The notes below the pieces were generated by a model. The model made no database searches, had not been told where the DNA came from, and saw only the letters and a list, made by a program, of their open reading frames with translations. Positions 6,020-11,866 of a stretch of DNA of 15,120 nt are shown here, one piece after another. The first letter of the stretch is position 1. Each line of letters opens with the position of its first letter. Source of the stretch: an uncultured Flavobacteriales bacterium (GTDB lineage Bacteria > Bacteroidota > Bacteroidia > Flavobacteriales > Crocinitomicaceae); assembly GCA_946479125.1 (NCBI GenBank), contig CAMLET010000015.1:1-15120 (forward strand). Direction: 5' to 3'. A program made the translations under genes and the position numbers.

Positions 6020-6409
6020 TTAGTAGAATACAAGTCCCTCCTGAAGGTGATTAGCTTTTAAACTACACTTGGTGAATAAACCACTTTCTAAGAACAATGT
6101 GAGTGTAAATTCAGTACCCATTTGATTCTTAACAGCAAAAGCTTGACTGTTATCATATGCCTTTACACTGATGATTGTAAATGATATTTTCTTATCTCCG
6201 AGCATGTGAAATGTACCTGTACCATCGTCATTTAGGTTTATTACCATTTGAGTGATGATGTCGGCACTGGAAAGACATTTTTTGAAATCGTAGTCGTACT
6301 CACATAGGTTGTACCAAATAAGTTCTTGTGATGCAACGTGCTTTGATTGTGTTTGAGCACTTGAAGTGATTTGCCAAAATATAAATAGTGACGCGACAAA
6401 TATTTTCAT
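6020..6409 (-). CDS. Secreted/periplasmic protein, unknown function
   Basis: The 129-residue protein has a clear signal peptide, MKIFVASLFIFWQITSSAQ, with likely cleavage after SSA or SAQ. The mature part is beta-rich (TQMVINLNDDGTGTFHML, KISFTIISVKAYD, TEFTLTLFL) with three cysteines (at about residues 36, 45 and 115). It leads the minus-strand cluster and diverges from the XRE regulator across a 16-bp palindrome, so it is probably controlled by that regulator. No family is recognised. Confidence 0.7.
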   Translation of the reverse strand: MKIFVASLFIFWQITSSAQTQSKHVASQELIWYNLCEYDYDFKKCLSSADIITQMVINLNDDGTGTFHMLGDKKISFTIISVKAYDNSQAFAVKNQMGTEFTLTLFLESGLFTKCSLKANHLQEGLVFY

Positions 6410-6428
6410 ATCCGATATGATTAGGAAA

Positions 6429-6436
6429 CAAATATA
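6429..6436 (-). promoter_or_regulatory. -7 box of the secreted-protein cluster
   Basis: The minus strand reads TATATTTG here, a perfect TAnnTTTG element, 19 bp before the ATG at 6409. The only TTG upstream lies inside the palindrome, 15 bp away, a shorter spacing than usual, so the -33 element is uncertain. Confidence 0.45.
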
Positions 6437-6446
6437 TCCAATTTAC

Positions 6447-6462
6447 TAACACAATTGTGTTA
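6447..6462. promoter_or_regulatory. 16-bp perfect palindrome, likely XRE operator
   Basis: TAACACAATTGTGTTA is a perfect palindrome in the gap between the divergent XRE regulator (start 6497) and the secreted-protein gene (start 6409). It lies just upstream of the latter's -7 box, where a bound dimer would block the -33 region. Dimeric XRE proteins bind such sites; that this one does is inference. Confidence 0.6.
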
Positions 6463-6496
6463 TAGGTCAAAAATATACTATTCAGACCTTTCCAAC

Positions 6497-6919
6497 ATGG
6501 AATACAAGCAGTTTAATATTGCACTGGGTTTGCAGATAAAGAAGTTAAGAGAAGCTAAGAATTTAAGTCAATCTGAACTCGCATCCCTTATGAATATTAA
6601 CGCTCAAAATGTATCAAGTTACGAGAGAGGTGAACGTTGCCCGTCGATGTTTTGGATGGATAGGCTGTATAAAGCATTAGAAATTACACCAGTAGATTTT
6701 ACACAAGAATTCTACGGTTTACGTAACTTTACAATTATGAACAACAAAGAAGAGAAAAGAAGTAAGTTAGTTACAACTCTTTCTAACGAGGAACTTAAAC
6801 TTCGCGCGGAGGAGTATATGAGGAAAAACAACTTAGAACCTTTGTCAAAAGAAGAATTTGATACAAGTCTGTCTAAGATGCTTCCGAAGAAAGATGCTCC
6901 AAAACCAAGTAAAAAATAG
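6497..6919 (+). CDS. XRE-family helix-turn-helix regulator
   Basis: The 140-residue protein has an N-terminal HTH at about residues 9-63: LGLQIKKLREAKNLSQSEL, LMNINAQNVSSYERGERCPS, then a fourth helix LYKALEI. It is followed by a charged linker and a tail resembling an oligomerisation or recruitment segment. I take the ATG at 6497; an upstream TTG at 6455 lies inside the palindrome and would add 14 unrelated residues. The last 47 bp overlap the 3' end of the convergent transposase gene. A repressor of itself and of the divergent cluster is the simplest reading. Confidence 0.85.
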   Translation: MEYKQFNIALGLQIKKLREAKNLSQSELASLMNINAQNVSSYERGERCPSMFWMDRLYKALEITPVDFTQEFYGLRNFTIMNNKEEKRSKLVTTLSNEELKLRAEEYMRKNNLEPLSKEEFDTSLSKMLPKKDAPKPSKK

Positions 6920-7757
6920 GAGTTTCTGAATCCTTATTGTTGAATCTAAATGCAGATTCATTTGCATACAATTGCAAGTACTTTCTACTAACGTTTATAT
7001 AAGAGCCTTTTATAGTTCTTTTAAGCACACTCCAAAAGTTTTCAATACCGTTTGATGTAATTCCACCATCAACTGCATATATGCCCTTAGAATGGTCTAC
7101 ATAGTTATGATCGTAGTCAACGTTTAAACCTTGGTAAGCAATCCATTCATCAGTCATAAGAGTTGAACCAGCTTCTACAAATTCTCTAACAATCGGTTGT
7201 ATTGTGCTTCGCTTGGTGTCAGGAACAACAACACAAATAACTTGCTTAGTTTCTCTGTTTAACATTCCAAATACAGGAGTTTTATCTTTGAATGAACGAC
7301 CTTGAGAGTTTTTAACCTTCTTGTCCTTATGTCTGTTTTTGTTCTTGCCTCCTACAAAGGTTTCGTCCATTTCAACTGTGCCTGTCATCTTCTCTAAAGT
7401 GACCCCGCTGGAGATTAACAAACGAACTTGTTTCAACATTCTCCAAGCTGTCTTATAAGTGACACCCGTAATACGTTGTACCTCATAGGCTGAGATTCCA
7501 TTCTTAGAAGCTGTGAATAAGTAGATGACGTAAAACCATGTAGTTAATGGAGTTCTTGTCTTTTCAAATACTGTTCCCGCGCAAGGGTAAGTCTGATGAT
7601 AACATTCATCACATTGATAACATTTTCTACCCTTAACTCTTTTGAGACTCTTAGAGCCACATTCGGGGCAGGAATTATAACGAAGACTCATAATCTTGTC
7701 TAAACAAACATCATCATTATGAAACTCCTGTGAGAATTGTCTTATAGTGTACTTCAT
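6873..7757 (-). CDS. IS1595-family (ISXO2-like) DDE transposase
   Basis: The 294-residue, full-length protein begins with an N-terminal zinc ribbon (CPECGSKS, CYQCDECYHQ, residues 31-58). A helical DNA-binding part (YEVQRITGVTYKTAWRMLKQ) follows, then the DDE core with VEMDETFVGGKNKNR (first Asp about residue 130), LMTDEWIAYQ (second Asp about 200) and SNGIENFWSVLKRTIKGSY (third acidic residue). All three catalytic residues look intact. Its ATG overlaps the stop of the upstream wHTH gene (ATGA), so the two are coupled. The C-terminus overlaps the XRE gene by 47 bp. I could not find terminal inverted repeats by eye. Confidence 0.9.
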   Translation of the reverse strand: MKYTIRQFSQEFHNDDVCLDKIMSLRYNSCPECGSKSLKRVKGRKCYQCDECYHQTYPCAGTVFEKTRTPLTTWFYVIYLFTASKNGISAYEVQRITGVTYKTAWRMLKQVRLLISSGVTLEKMTGTVEMDETFVGGKNKNRHKDKKVKNSQGRSFKDKTPVFGMLNRETKQVICVVVPDTKRSTIQPIVREFVEAGSTLMTDEWIAYQGLNVDYDHNYVDHSKGIYAVDGGITSNGIENFWSVLKRTIKGSYINVSRKYLQLYANESAFRFNNKDSETPIFYLVLEHLSSEAS

Positions 7758-8107
7758 AACGAGTAGATGTTAGAGCGTTTTGATGAACCAACTACTTTGA
7801 GAACACCTTCATTAGCAAGATTAGAACAAGTGATTTTAAGAGAGATTAGGTTAACTGTCTCTCCGTGTTTCTCAATAGAATTGGCGATATCCATAAAAGA
7901 ACCCTGCTTAATCTCTTTAAGGATGAAAATAATCTTATCACGGATTGAACCGTCGCGGGGAAAGGCTTCACCACCACCAGAAATAGCAATAAGACTCTCA
8001 ACAGTCTTCAGCTCCTTAACTACAGGAATAAGAGACTTCTCAAGCCTCTCTTTCTCTAATCTTAGAAAATCTCTTCTAAGTTTCAATTGCTTCAAGTAAT
8101 CATTCAT
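7754..8107 (-). CDS. Winged-helix protein coupled to the IS1595 transposase
   Basis: The 117-residue protein has two parts. Residues 1-45 form a charged coiled coil (LKLRRDFLRLEKERLEKSLI). Residues 53-117 look like a winged helix: IRDKIIFILKEIKQGSFMDIA, then SLKITCSNLANEGVLKVVG and a final wing strand. It shares a 4-nt ATGA overlap with the transposase. It may control transposition or help the transposase bind DNA; neither is shown. A 15-bp palindrome at 8136 lies just upstream and is a possible operator. Confidence 0.75.
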   Translation of the reverse strand: MNDYLKQLKLRRDFLRLEKERLEKSLIPVVKELKTVESLIAISGGGEAFPRDGSIRDKIIFILKEIKQGSFMDIANSIEKHGETVNLISLKITCSNLANEGVLKVVGSSKRSNIYSL

Positions 8108-8135
8108 GAAGCTAATATATGAAGAATATTATTAT

Positions 8136-8150
8136 CGTATATAATATACG
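8136..8150. promoter_or_regulatory. 15-bp palindrome between divergent genes
   Basis: CGTATAT-A-ATATACG is a perfect inverted repeat with one central base. It lies 28 bp before the wHTH start (8107, minus) and 21 bp before the small plus-strand gene (8172). It is a candidate binding site for the adjacent winged-helix protein. Confidence 0.45.
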
Positions 8151-8171
8151 TAAAATTTAACAAATAAAAAT

Positions 8172-8336
8172 ATGGAACTAATTGAATTCATCACTGAATA
8201 TACAGTAGATGGCAAACCACATGGGAGTAGTATCTTCGCGGAAAATTTAGAAGAAGCTAAAAAACATTTAGAGGATAAAAAGAGAACAGAGGTGATTGTT
8301 GGACATGTTCCTGACAAAGTTTATGTCATTGAATAA
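8172..8336 (+). CDS. Small acidic protein (54 residues), unknown function
   Basis: The frame starts MELIEFITEYTVDGKPHGSS, continues IFAENLEEAKKHLEDKKRTE and ends with VIVGHVPDKVYVIE. It has a strand-turn-helix-strand look, like small one-domain proteins of phages and islands. AAATAAAAAT precedes the ATG, typical of this genome. It diverges from the wHTH gene and overlaps the convergent DUF1508 gene by 11 bp. Codon composition is normal for the island, and the frame opposite has none. No family is recognised. Confidence 0.65.
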   Translation: MELIEFITEYTVDGKPHGSSIFAENLEEAKKHLEDKKRTEVIVGHVPDKVYVIE

Positions 8337-8538
8337 CATCTTCATGATCTTTTAATTGTTCAATTCTCTTACCAAGATTAATCATATTACTAATACAATC
8401 TTTTTTGTTCTTGTATCCTTCAGTTGATGCACCAACAATTTTTGATTGCATTTTAATCTCCCATCTCCACTCTTCTTTAGAGTCTTGATAGATTTTAAGT
8501 TTTGGTTTGATGACAATAACAATTTTCTTTTCAGACAT
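8326..8538 (-). CDS. DUF1508 (YegP-like) small protein
   Basis: The 70-residue protein fits the DUF1508/YegP domain: KIYQDSKEEWRWEIKMQSKI, then IVGASTEGYKNKKDCISNMI, the family's strand-strand-helix unit with the W-R-W and S-x-G-Y-x-x-K positions. Usual members have one or two repeats; this has one. The family's function is uncertain. It lies between the TIR-like gene and the transposase pair, on the same strand as both. Confidence 0.8.
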   Translation of the reverse strand: MSEKKIVIVIKPKLKIYQDSKEEWRWEIKMQSKIVGASTEGYKNKKDCISNMINLGKRIEQLKDHEDVIQ

Positions 8539-8562
8539 GGTTCAGTGTTTAAATAGTGAACC
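8539..8562. promoter_or_regulatory. Inverted repeat at the DUF1508 start
   Basis: GGTTCA (8539-8544) and TGAACC (8557-8562) form a perfect 6-bp inverted repeat with a 12-bp AT-rich centre immediately before the ATG of the DUF1508 gene. It could be an operator or a leader hairpin hiding the start. Confidence 0.35.
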
Positions 8563-8594
8563 ACTAATTTAATATAATTTTACACCTCCCTTGG

Positions 8595-9428
8595 TTAGAA
8601 GGGATTAATGCCATAATTTTTACCGGATCCGTCAGGACCATAATGTTGGTAAAATGAGAGAGACTTATTCCAACTGTTTTTGAAATTCTCTATACTATTA
8701 CGCAACTCATCATTGTAAATATGAAACGTATTACTCTCTAATACAGCATTGAAATGATCTTTAAAATAAAAGATTCTACCAATAATTCTGTCTGGTATTT
8801 CTTCTAAAAAACTATCGAATGTCGGAATATGAATTGCACTTAACGCCCATTTTAAATTAGCAATATCAATTTTTCGTTTTTTCTGTTCTGTAGTTTCACC
8901 TAATTTTTCGTGAGGTTTTAGAGGAGCACTTTCGATTATTGCTTTAACAGCGGTTGTTAAAATCTTAGTAAGATTTCCCTTCCCATTATTATCATTTTTA
9001 TCAGAAATAGAAAATGGAATAGCGCGATGACGATCAATATCAAAAGGAAGATCATTCGGAAATGTACCATGAAAAGTGTTAAATACTAAAATGATTCTTT
9101 CCCAACCTAATGTTGCAATAGCAAAACCGAGTTCTATTAATACATTGGGATTTGGAACTCGTCTATCGGTTGTAACAGCATGATTATTTATTGTAGTCAA
9201 ATCACTGATAAAAACGTCACTTTTGCCAATCTTGTCAAAGATGGTTTGCGGAATATTTGGACTGCCGGTAGTATTTCGTGTTGCTTCATCAAGTTCAATT
9301 CTTAAATCAACCAAATCACTTTCGATATTGTTTGCAGCTGTTCTTAGAGATTGTCTAATGGTATTTAAATTACTCTCCTTTGGCAAGTCCGATTGCCATG
9401 AATAAAATACGGTGTTAATTGTTTTCAT
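8595..9428 (-). CDS. TIR-like / nucleotide-binding effector-domain protein, candidate defence gene
   Basis: The 277-residue protein's N-terminal 150 residues follow a TIR-like Rossmann pattern. VFYSWQSDLPKESN with an N-terminal strand is followed by LRIELDEATRNTTGSPNI, KIGKSDVFISDLTTI, and PNPNVLIELGFAIATLGWERII. The glutamate of IELG occupies the place of the catalytic acid in TIR-like and deoxyribosyltransferase-like folds. LPFDIDRHRAIPFS then ends the domain. The C-terminal half is helical and of unknown role. Similar proteins occur in bacterial defence islands; NAD or nucleotide cleavage is inference. It stands 85 bp from the hairpin of the attachment-like element at 9557. Confidence 0.7.
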   Translation of the reverse strand: MKTINTVFYSWQSDLPKESNLNTIRQSLRTAANNIESDLVDLRIELDEATRNTTGSPNIPQTIFDKIGKSDVFISDLTTINNHAVTTDRRVPNPNVLIELGFAIATLGWERIILVFNTFHGTFPNDLPFDIDRHRAIPFSISDKNDNNGKGNLTKILTTAVKAIIESAPLKPHEKLGETTEQKKRKIDIANLKWALSAIHIPTFDSFLEEIPDRIIGRIFYFKDHFNAVLESNTFHIYNDELRNSIENFKNSWNKSLSFYQHYGPDGSGKNYGINPF

Positions 9429-9513
9429 AGTGGTTTTTTCAACAATACTAATAAAAGCATTGAGATAATCAAATGTTATCAGTTTAGTCTTTAAAAGAAA
9501 ATAGGTATAAAAA

Positions 9514-9543
9514 ATAAACGCCTGCTATTTAGCGGGCGTTTAT
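9514..9543 (-). terminator. Hairpin beside attachment-like copy 3
   Basis: ATAAACGCC (9514-9522) pairs with GGCGTTTAT (9535-9543) and is extended by TGCT/AGCG, with one G-T pair, around an ATTT loop. On the minus strand it is followed by a T run. It lies upstream of the TIR-like gene, where it could insulate it from transcription entering from the right, and 13 bp from the 28-bp element. Confidence 0.7.
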
Positions 9544-9556
9544 CAAAAATTACTTG

Positions 9557-9584
9557 GTGCGCACTTCAGTACACAAGTCGAACC
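9557..9584. repeat. 28-bp attachment-like element, copy 3 (diverged)
   Basis: It has the same length and end blocks (GTGCGCA and TCGAACC) as copies 1 and 2, with 22 of 28 positions matching; differences are confined to the central spacer. The conserved ends and variable centre suggest that the end blocks are what is recognised or exchanged. Confidence 0.6.
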
Positions 9585-9779
9585 AAACTTTAAAAATTAC
9601 TTCGTGACAATTAATAATAATTGATTACGTATTGTGCTTTTAGAAAATTTAATTGTAATTATGTGTTATAATTTTAAACGATGATTTAATAAGTATATCA
9701 TCACCACTATTTATGATGTAACATTTATTATGGTTTTTGAGTATACCATGTTTAAGTGAAAACCACTGAAAAAATAAAA
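9585..9779. other. AT-rich leader of the unknown gene pair, no gene seen
   Basis: I find no credible open frame. A weak inverted repeat GATGAT...ATCATC (about 9681-9703) and several AT-rich stretches are present, but no clear TTG/TAnnTTTG promoter. This segment must carry the promoter of the gene pair at 9780-11476. Confidence 0.4.
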
Positions 9780-10160
9780 ATGGAATTGAATTACCAAGAA
9801 GAATTGAGCAATATCGAAAATTGTCCTGCCCAAAATGAAAACGGAGACAAACTACTTTTCCGTTGCGTAGAATCAGTTGTAAATGATGCTTCATTTATTC
9901 CACAATCGGTGCTTTTAAAACCAAAATATCAAGATCTTTGTATTGCTTGGGGATTATCACTTTTTGATAATTTAAATTCTGCAAAACAGACCTTAAAAAG
10001 CTTATCTCAAAATAAGAAATCGAATTATACGCATATAGCTCAAAGTACTATTACTGATGCTCATGGAGTAAAGCACAGCGCCAAAAACACGAATCATTAT
10101 ACTTTTTTTCCAAAAAAAGATTTGGATTTAGTAAGTATGTTTGCAATTGTTGAAGAATAA
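9780..10160 (+). CDS. Unknown protein, first gene of a coupled pair
   Basis: The 126-residue protein starts MELNYQEELSNIENCPAQNE. I chose the ATG at 9780 over an upstream GTG at 9756. There are no signal, membrane segment or recognised motif; a helical middle (FDNLNSAKQTLKSLSQNKK) leads to THIAQSTITDAHGVKHSAKN, rich in histidine, serine and threonine. The stop TAA shares its last A with the ATG of the next gene, so translation is coupled and the two products probably act together. Function unknown. Confidence 0.7.
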   Translation: MELNYQEELSNIENCPAQNENGDKLLFRCVESVVNDASFIPQSVLLKPKYQDLCIAWGLSLFDNLNSAKQTLKSLSQNKKSNYTHIAQSTITDAHGVKHSAKNTNHYTFFPKKDLDLVSMFAIVEE

Positions 10161-11476
10161 TGAGTAGTAATTTCGACATAACTAAGTATTCAAAAATTGA
10201 GGATATATTATTTCTTGATGAGCCAATATTAACTCATTTAACAAGGAGAAATAAAAACTACCTCTTATATTTGGTTGATACATTGGATGCTTCTGACATA
10301 TACTTGATGTTTGAAGTAGAAGAAGAAACAATCATTGAATATCTTACTAAAAGAATCTCCTTAAAGAATATAATAGTCAATAATGATGATAATATATTCG
10401 TGATAGAGCAAGATTTTCATGGAAAAGTGATTAATACCGAAGTTACTCAAAGTGAAAATATCAGCATTGAATATTTACCTGATGAAGAATCTTTCCTAGA
10501 ATATATTCCTTCAGAATCATCTTATTATTACAATTTAATAGAACTGTATAATGAGCATAAATATCTTTTGTCATTAAGAGATAAGGCCTTTTATATTAAA
10601 TTCTCACCAATAAATACAAGGTACCAACATACCTTAGGATTGAATGAACTCGCTAATAGTTTACTTAAAAACATATCAAGTTCATTTAGAAGTTTTGTGA
10701 AAGCAGATTTTTTCCTGAAATTCAATAATTCAGTATCAGATAAAAAGAGACTTAGTAAAGCATTCTCTGATTTATTACCTGATCTCGATTTTCGAATGGT
10801 TGATTTAAAATATGGAAGTTTTGAGATTGGACTTGCAGTAGATACAGTAATGAAACAATCTATTGAAGATCCAAATTTCAGAAAATGGGCTGTCGAAGTT
10901 GGTGACAAGTACAAGAATTTGGTTCTAGATGAAGATTACGACGATGAAACTGTTAAAGAAATAATAGATTCCTATACTGAAGAGGATAGAAAGAAAATTT
11001 TTAACCCTATTTTTCAAATTACTGAAAGTGAAAACTTTAAACTAGAAATAAAAGATTCTAAAAGAACTGAATACTCAACGATTCAGATAAATGATAAGGA
11101 AGTAATTTCCAAAATAGTTCCAAAGCATTTAATTGTTGAAGAATTGCCTGAAAAGGAATACGAAATTATTCAAGTGACTACTGTGCGTGAGAAAAATAAA
11201 GTAAGTAAATCAATTAAATTAGATGATAATACATTATTCAGTTCAACGGACAAAACAAATATTATTTTAACTAATGAGAAATTTGAGAATTTAGGATATA
11301 ATCTGAGTTTCGATATTTCAATAGAATTAAAAATGTTAATCGAAAACAAATCCATTATTCTTTCAGCAAAATATGACAATATGGATTTCGAGATTACAGT
11401 GGCTACGGAAAAAATGGATGATGGCGTTAAAGAAGTAATTGCTAAAATATATGAATACATTCTTAATCAAGAATGA
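10160..11476 (+). CDS. Unknown 438-residue protein, second gene of a coupled pair
   Basis: A large, soluble, AT-rich gene. The N-terminal 110 residues (KIEDILFLDEPILTHLTRRN, YLLYLVDTLDASDIYLMFEV, ISLKNIIV) recall the small DUF6575-type domains of accessory regions, but I cannot confirm it. Residues about 140-240 read like a second mixed alpha/beta domain (YIKFSPINTRYQHTLGLNEL, DLKYGSFEIGLAVDTVM). The C-terminal 150 residues are beta-rich. No nuclease, ATPase or NADase motif is seen. The coupling with the 126-residue gene and position between an attachment-like element and the tRNA make this a complete module. Confidence 0.8.
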   Translation: MSSNFDITKYSKIEDILFLDEPILTHLTRRNKNYLLYLVDTLDASDIYLMFEVEEETIIEYLTKRISLKNIIVNNDDNIFVIEQDFHGKVINTEVTQSENISIEYLPDEESFLEYIPSESSYYYNLIELYNEHKYLLSLRDKAFYIKFSPINTRYQHTLGLNELANSLLKNISSSFRSFVKADFFLKFNNSVSDKKRLSKAFSDLLPDLDFRMVDLKYGSFEIGLAVDTVMKQSIEDPNFRKWAVEVGDKYKNLVLDEDYDDETVKEIIDSYTEEDRKKIFNPIFQITESENFKLEIKDSKRTEYSTIQINDKEVISKIVPKHLIVEELPEKEYEIIQVTTVREKNKVSKSIKLDDNTLFSSTDKTNIILTNEKFENLGYNLSFDISIELKMLIENKSIILSAKYDNMDFEITVATEKMDDGVKEVIAKIYEYILNQE

Positions 11477-11485
11477 TTTCCTAAT

Positions 11486-11517
11486 GAGACGAGCTCTTAA
11501 AGACTTGGTCTCTTTTT
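11486..11517 (+). terminator. Terminator of the unknown gene pair
   Basis: GAGAC (11486-11490) pairs with GTCTC (11508-11512), with an inner TCT-TAA-AGA, and is followed by five T. It lies 10 bp after the stop of the 438-residue gene. Confidence 0.55.
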
Positions 11518-11525
11518 AATATCTA

Positions 11526-11566
11526 AAGTAGAAAGGCTGTGGAGAATCTCCACAGCCTTTCTACTT
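11526..11566. terminator. Perfect 20-bp hairpin, terminator of tRNA-Leu
   Basis: Arms 11526-11545 and 11547-11566 are perfectly complementary around one central A (AGTAGAAAGGCTGTGGAGA and its complement). It stands 5 bp past the tRNA-Leu 3' end on the minus strand and may act in both directions. It is repeated with little change at 2975-3007, at the other end of the island. Confidence 0.8.
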
Positions 11567-11571
11567 CATCG

Positions 11572-11653
11572 TGCGCACGAGAGGATTCGAACCTCCACAC
11601 CTAATGGCACCACCCCCTCAAGATGGCATGTCTACCAGTTTCACCACGTGCGC
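11572..11653 (-). tRNA. tRNA-Leu (anticodon GAG)
   Basis: An 82-nt tRNA folds cleanly: acceptor GCGCACG/CGTGCGC (7 perfect pairs), D stem GTG/CAT, anticodon stem CCATC/GGTGG with loop TTGAGGG giving anticodon GAG at 11617-11619, a 13-nt variable arm (class II, as expected of leucine), and T stem GGAGG/CCTCT with loop TTCGAAT. The discriminator is A and CCA is not encoded. Its 3' end is the integration target of the island that extends to 3017. Confidence 0.95.
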
Positions 11654-11666
11654 GGCATTGCGAAAA

Positions 11667-11674
11667 CGAAGTTA
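11667..11674 (-). promoter_or_regulatory. Possible -7 box of tRNA-Leu
   Basis: The minus strand reads TAACTTCG, one base from TAnnTTTG, about 14 bp before the tRNA 5' end. No clear TTG at the -33 position is visible, so the call is weak. Confidence 0.3.
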
Positions 11675-11787
11675 GTACTTTTTTGAGCTTTTCTATTCTC
11701 TCATAGAAATATTTATAAGATTTGATTAAACCCTTTGTTTTTCTTTGTATTTGAAGGTGGTAAGACCATTTATCGAAATTTTCATAC

Positions 11788-11816
11788 TTGAATTGTTGAG
11801 CATTGGACTAGGTTTT
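11788..11816 (+). promoter_or_regulatory. Possible promoter of the TolC-family gene
   Basis: TTG (11788-11790), an 18-bp spacer and TAGGTTTT (11809-11816), one base from TAnnTTTG. Transcription would start near 11823, giving a leader of about 45 nt. The remainder of 11654-11866 shows no gene. Confidence 0.4.
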
Positions 11817-11866
11817 ACCGCTAATAAACAAGACTTTTATATCTCTATTCCAAAATACAGAAGTTG

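Larger units (their letters stand above)
6873..8107 (-). mobile_element. Two-gene IS1595-type element (wHTH + transposase), ends not resolved
   Basis: The transposase and its coupled upstream wHTH gene form a unit, with a fossil of a related transposase elsewhere in the window showing that such elements have moved or decayed here. I give the coding limits because no convincing terminal inverted repeat or target duplication was visible at either side. Confidence 0.5.

Noticed and set aside
6800..8170. Terminal inverted repeats of the IS1595 element
   Set aside because: I compared both sides by eye and found no convincing pair or target duplication; the left end would have to lie inside or next to the XRE gene.
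3017..9584. Integron attC sites
   Set aside because: No R'/R'' GTTRRRY-type cores, no attI and no integron integrase are visible; only the general cassette logic is similar.
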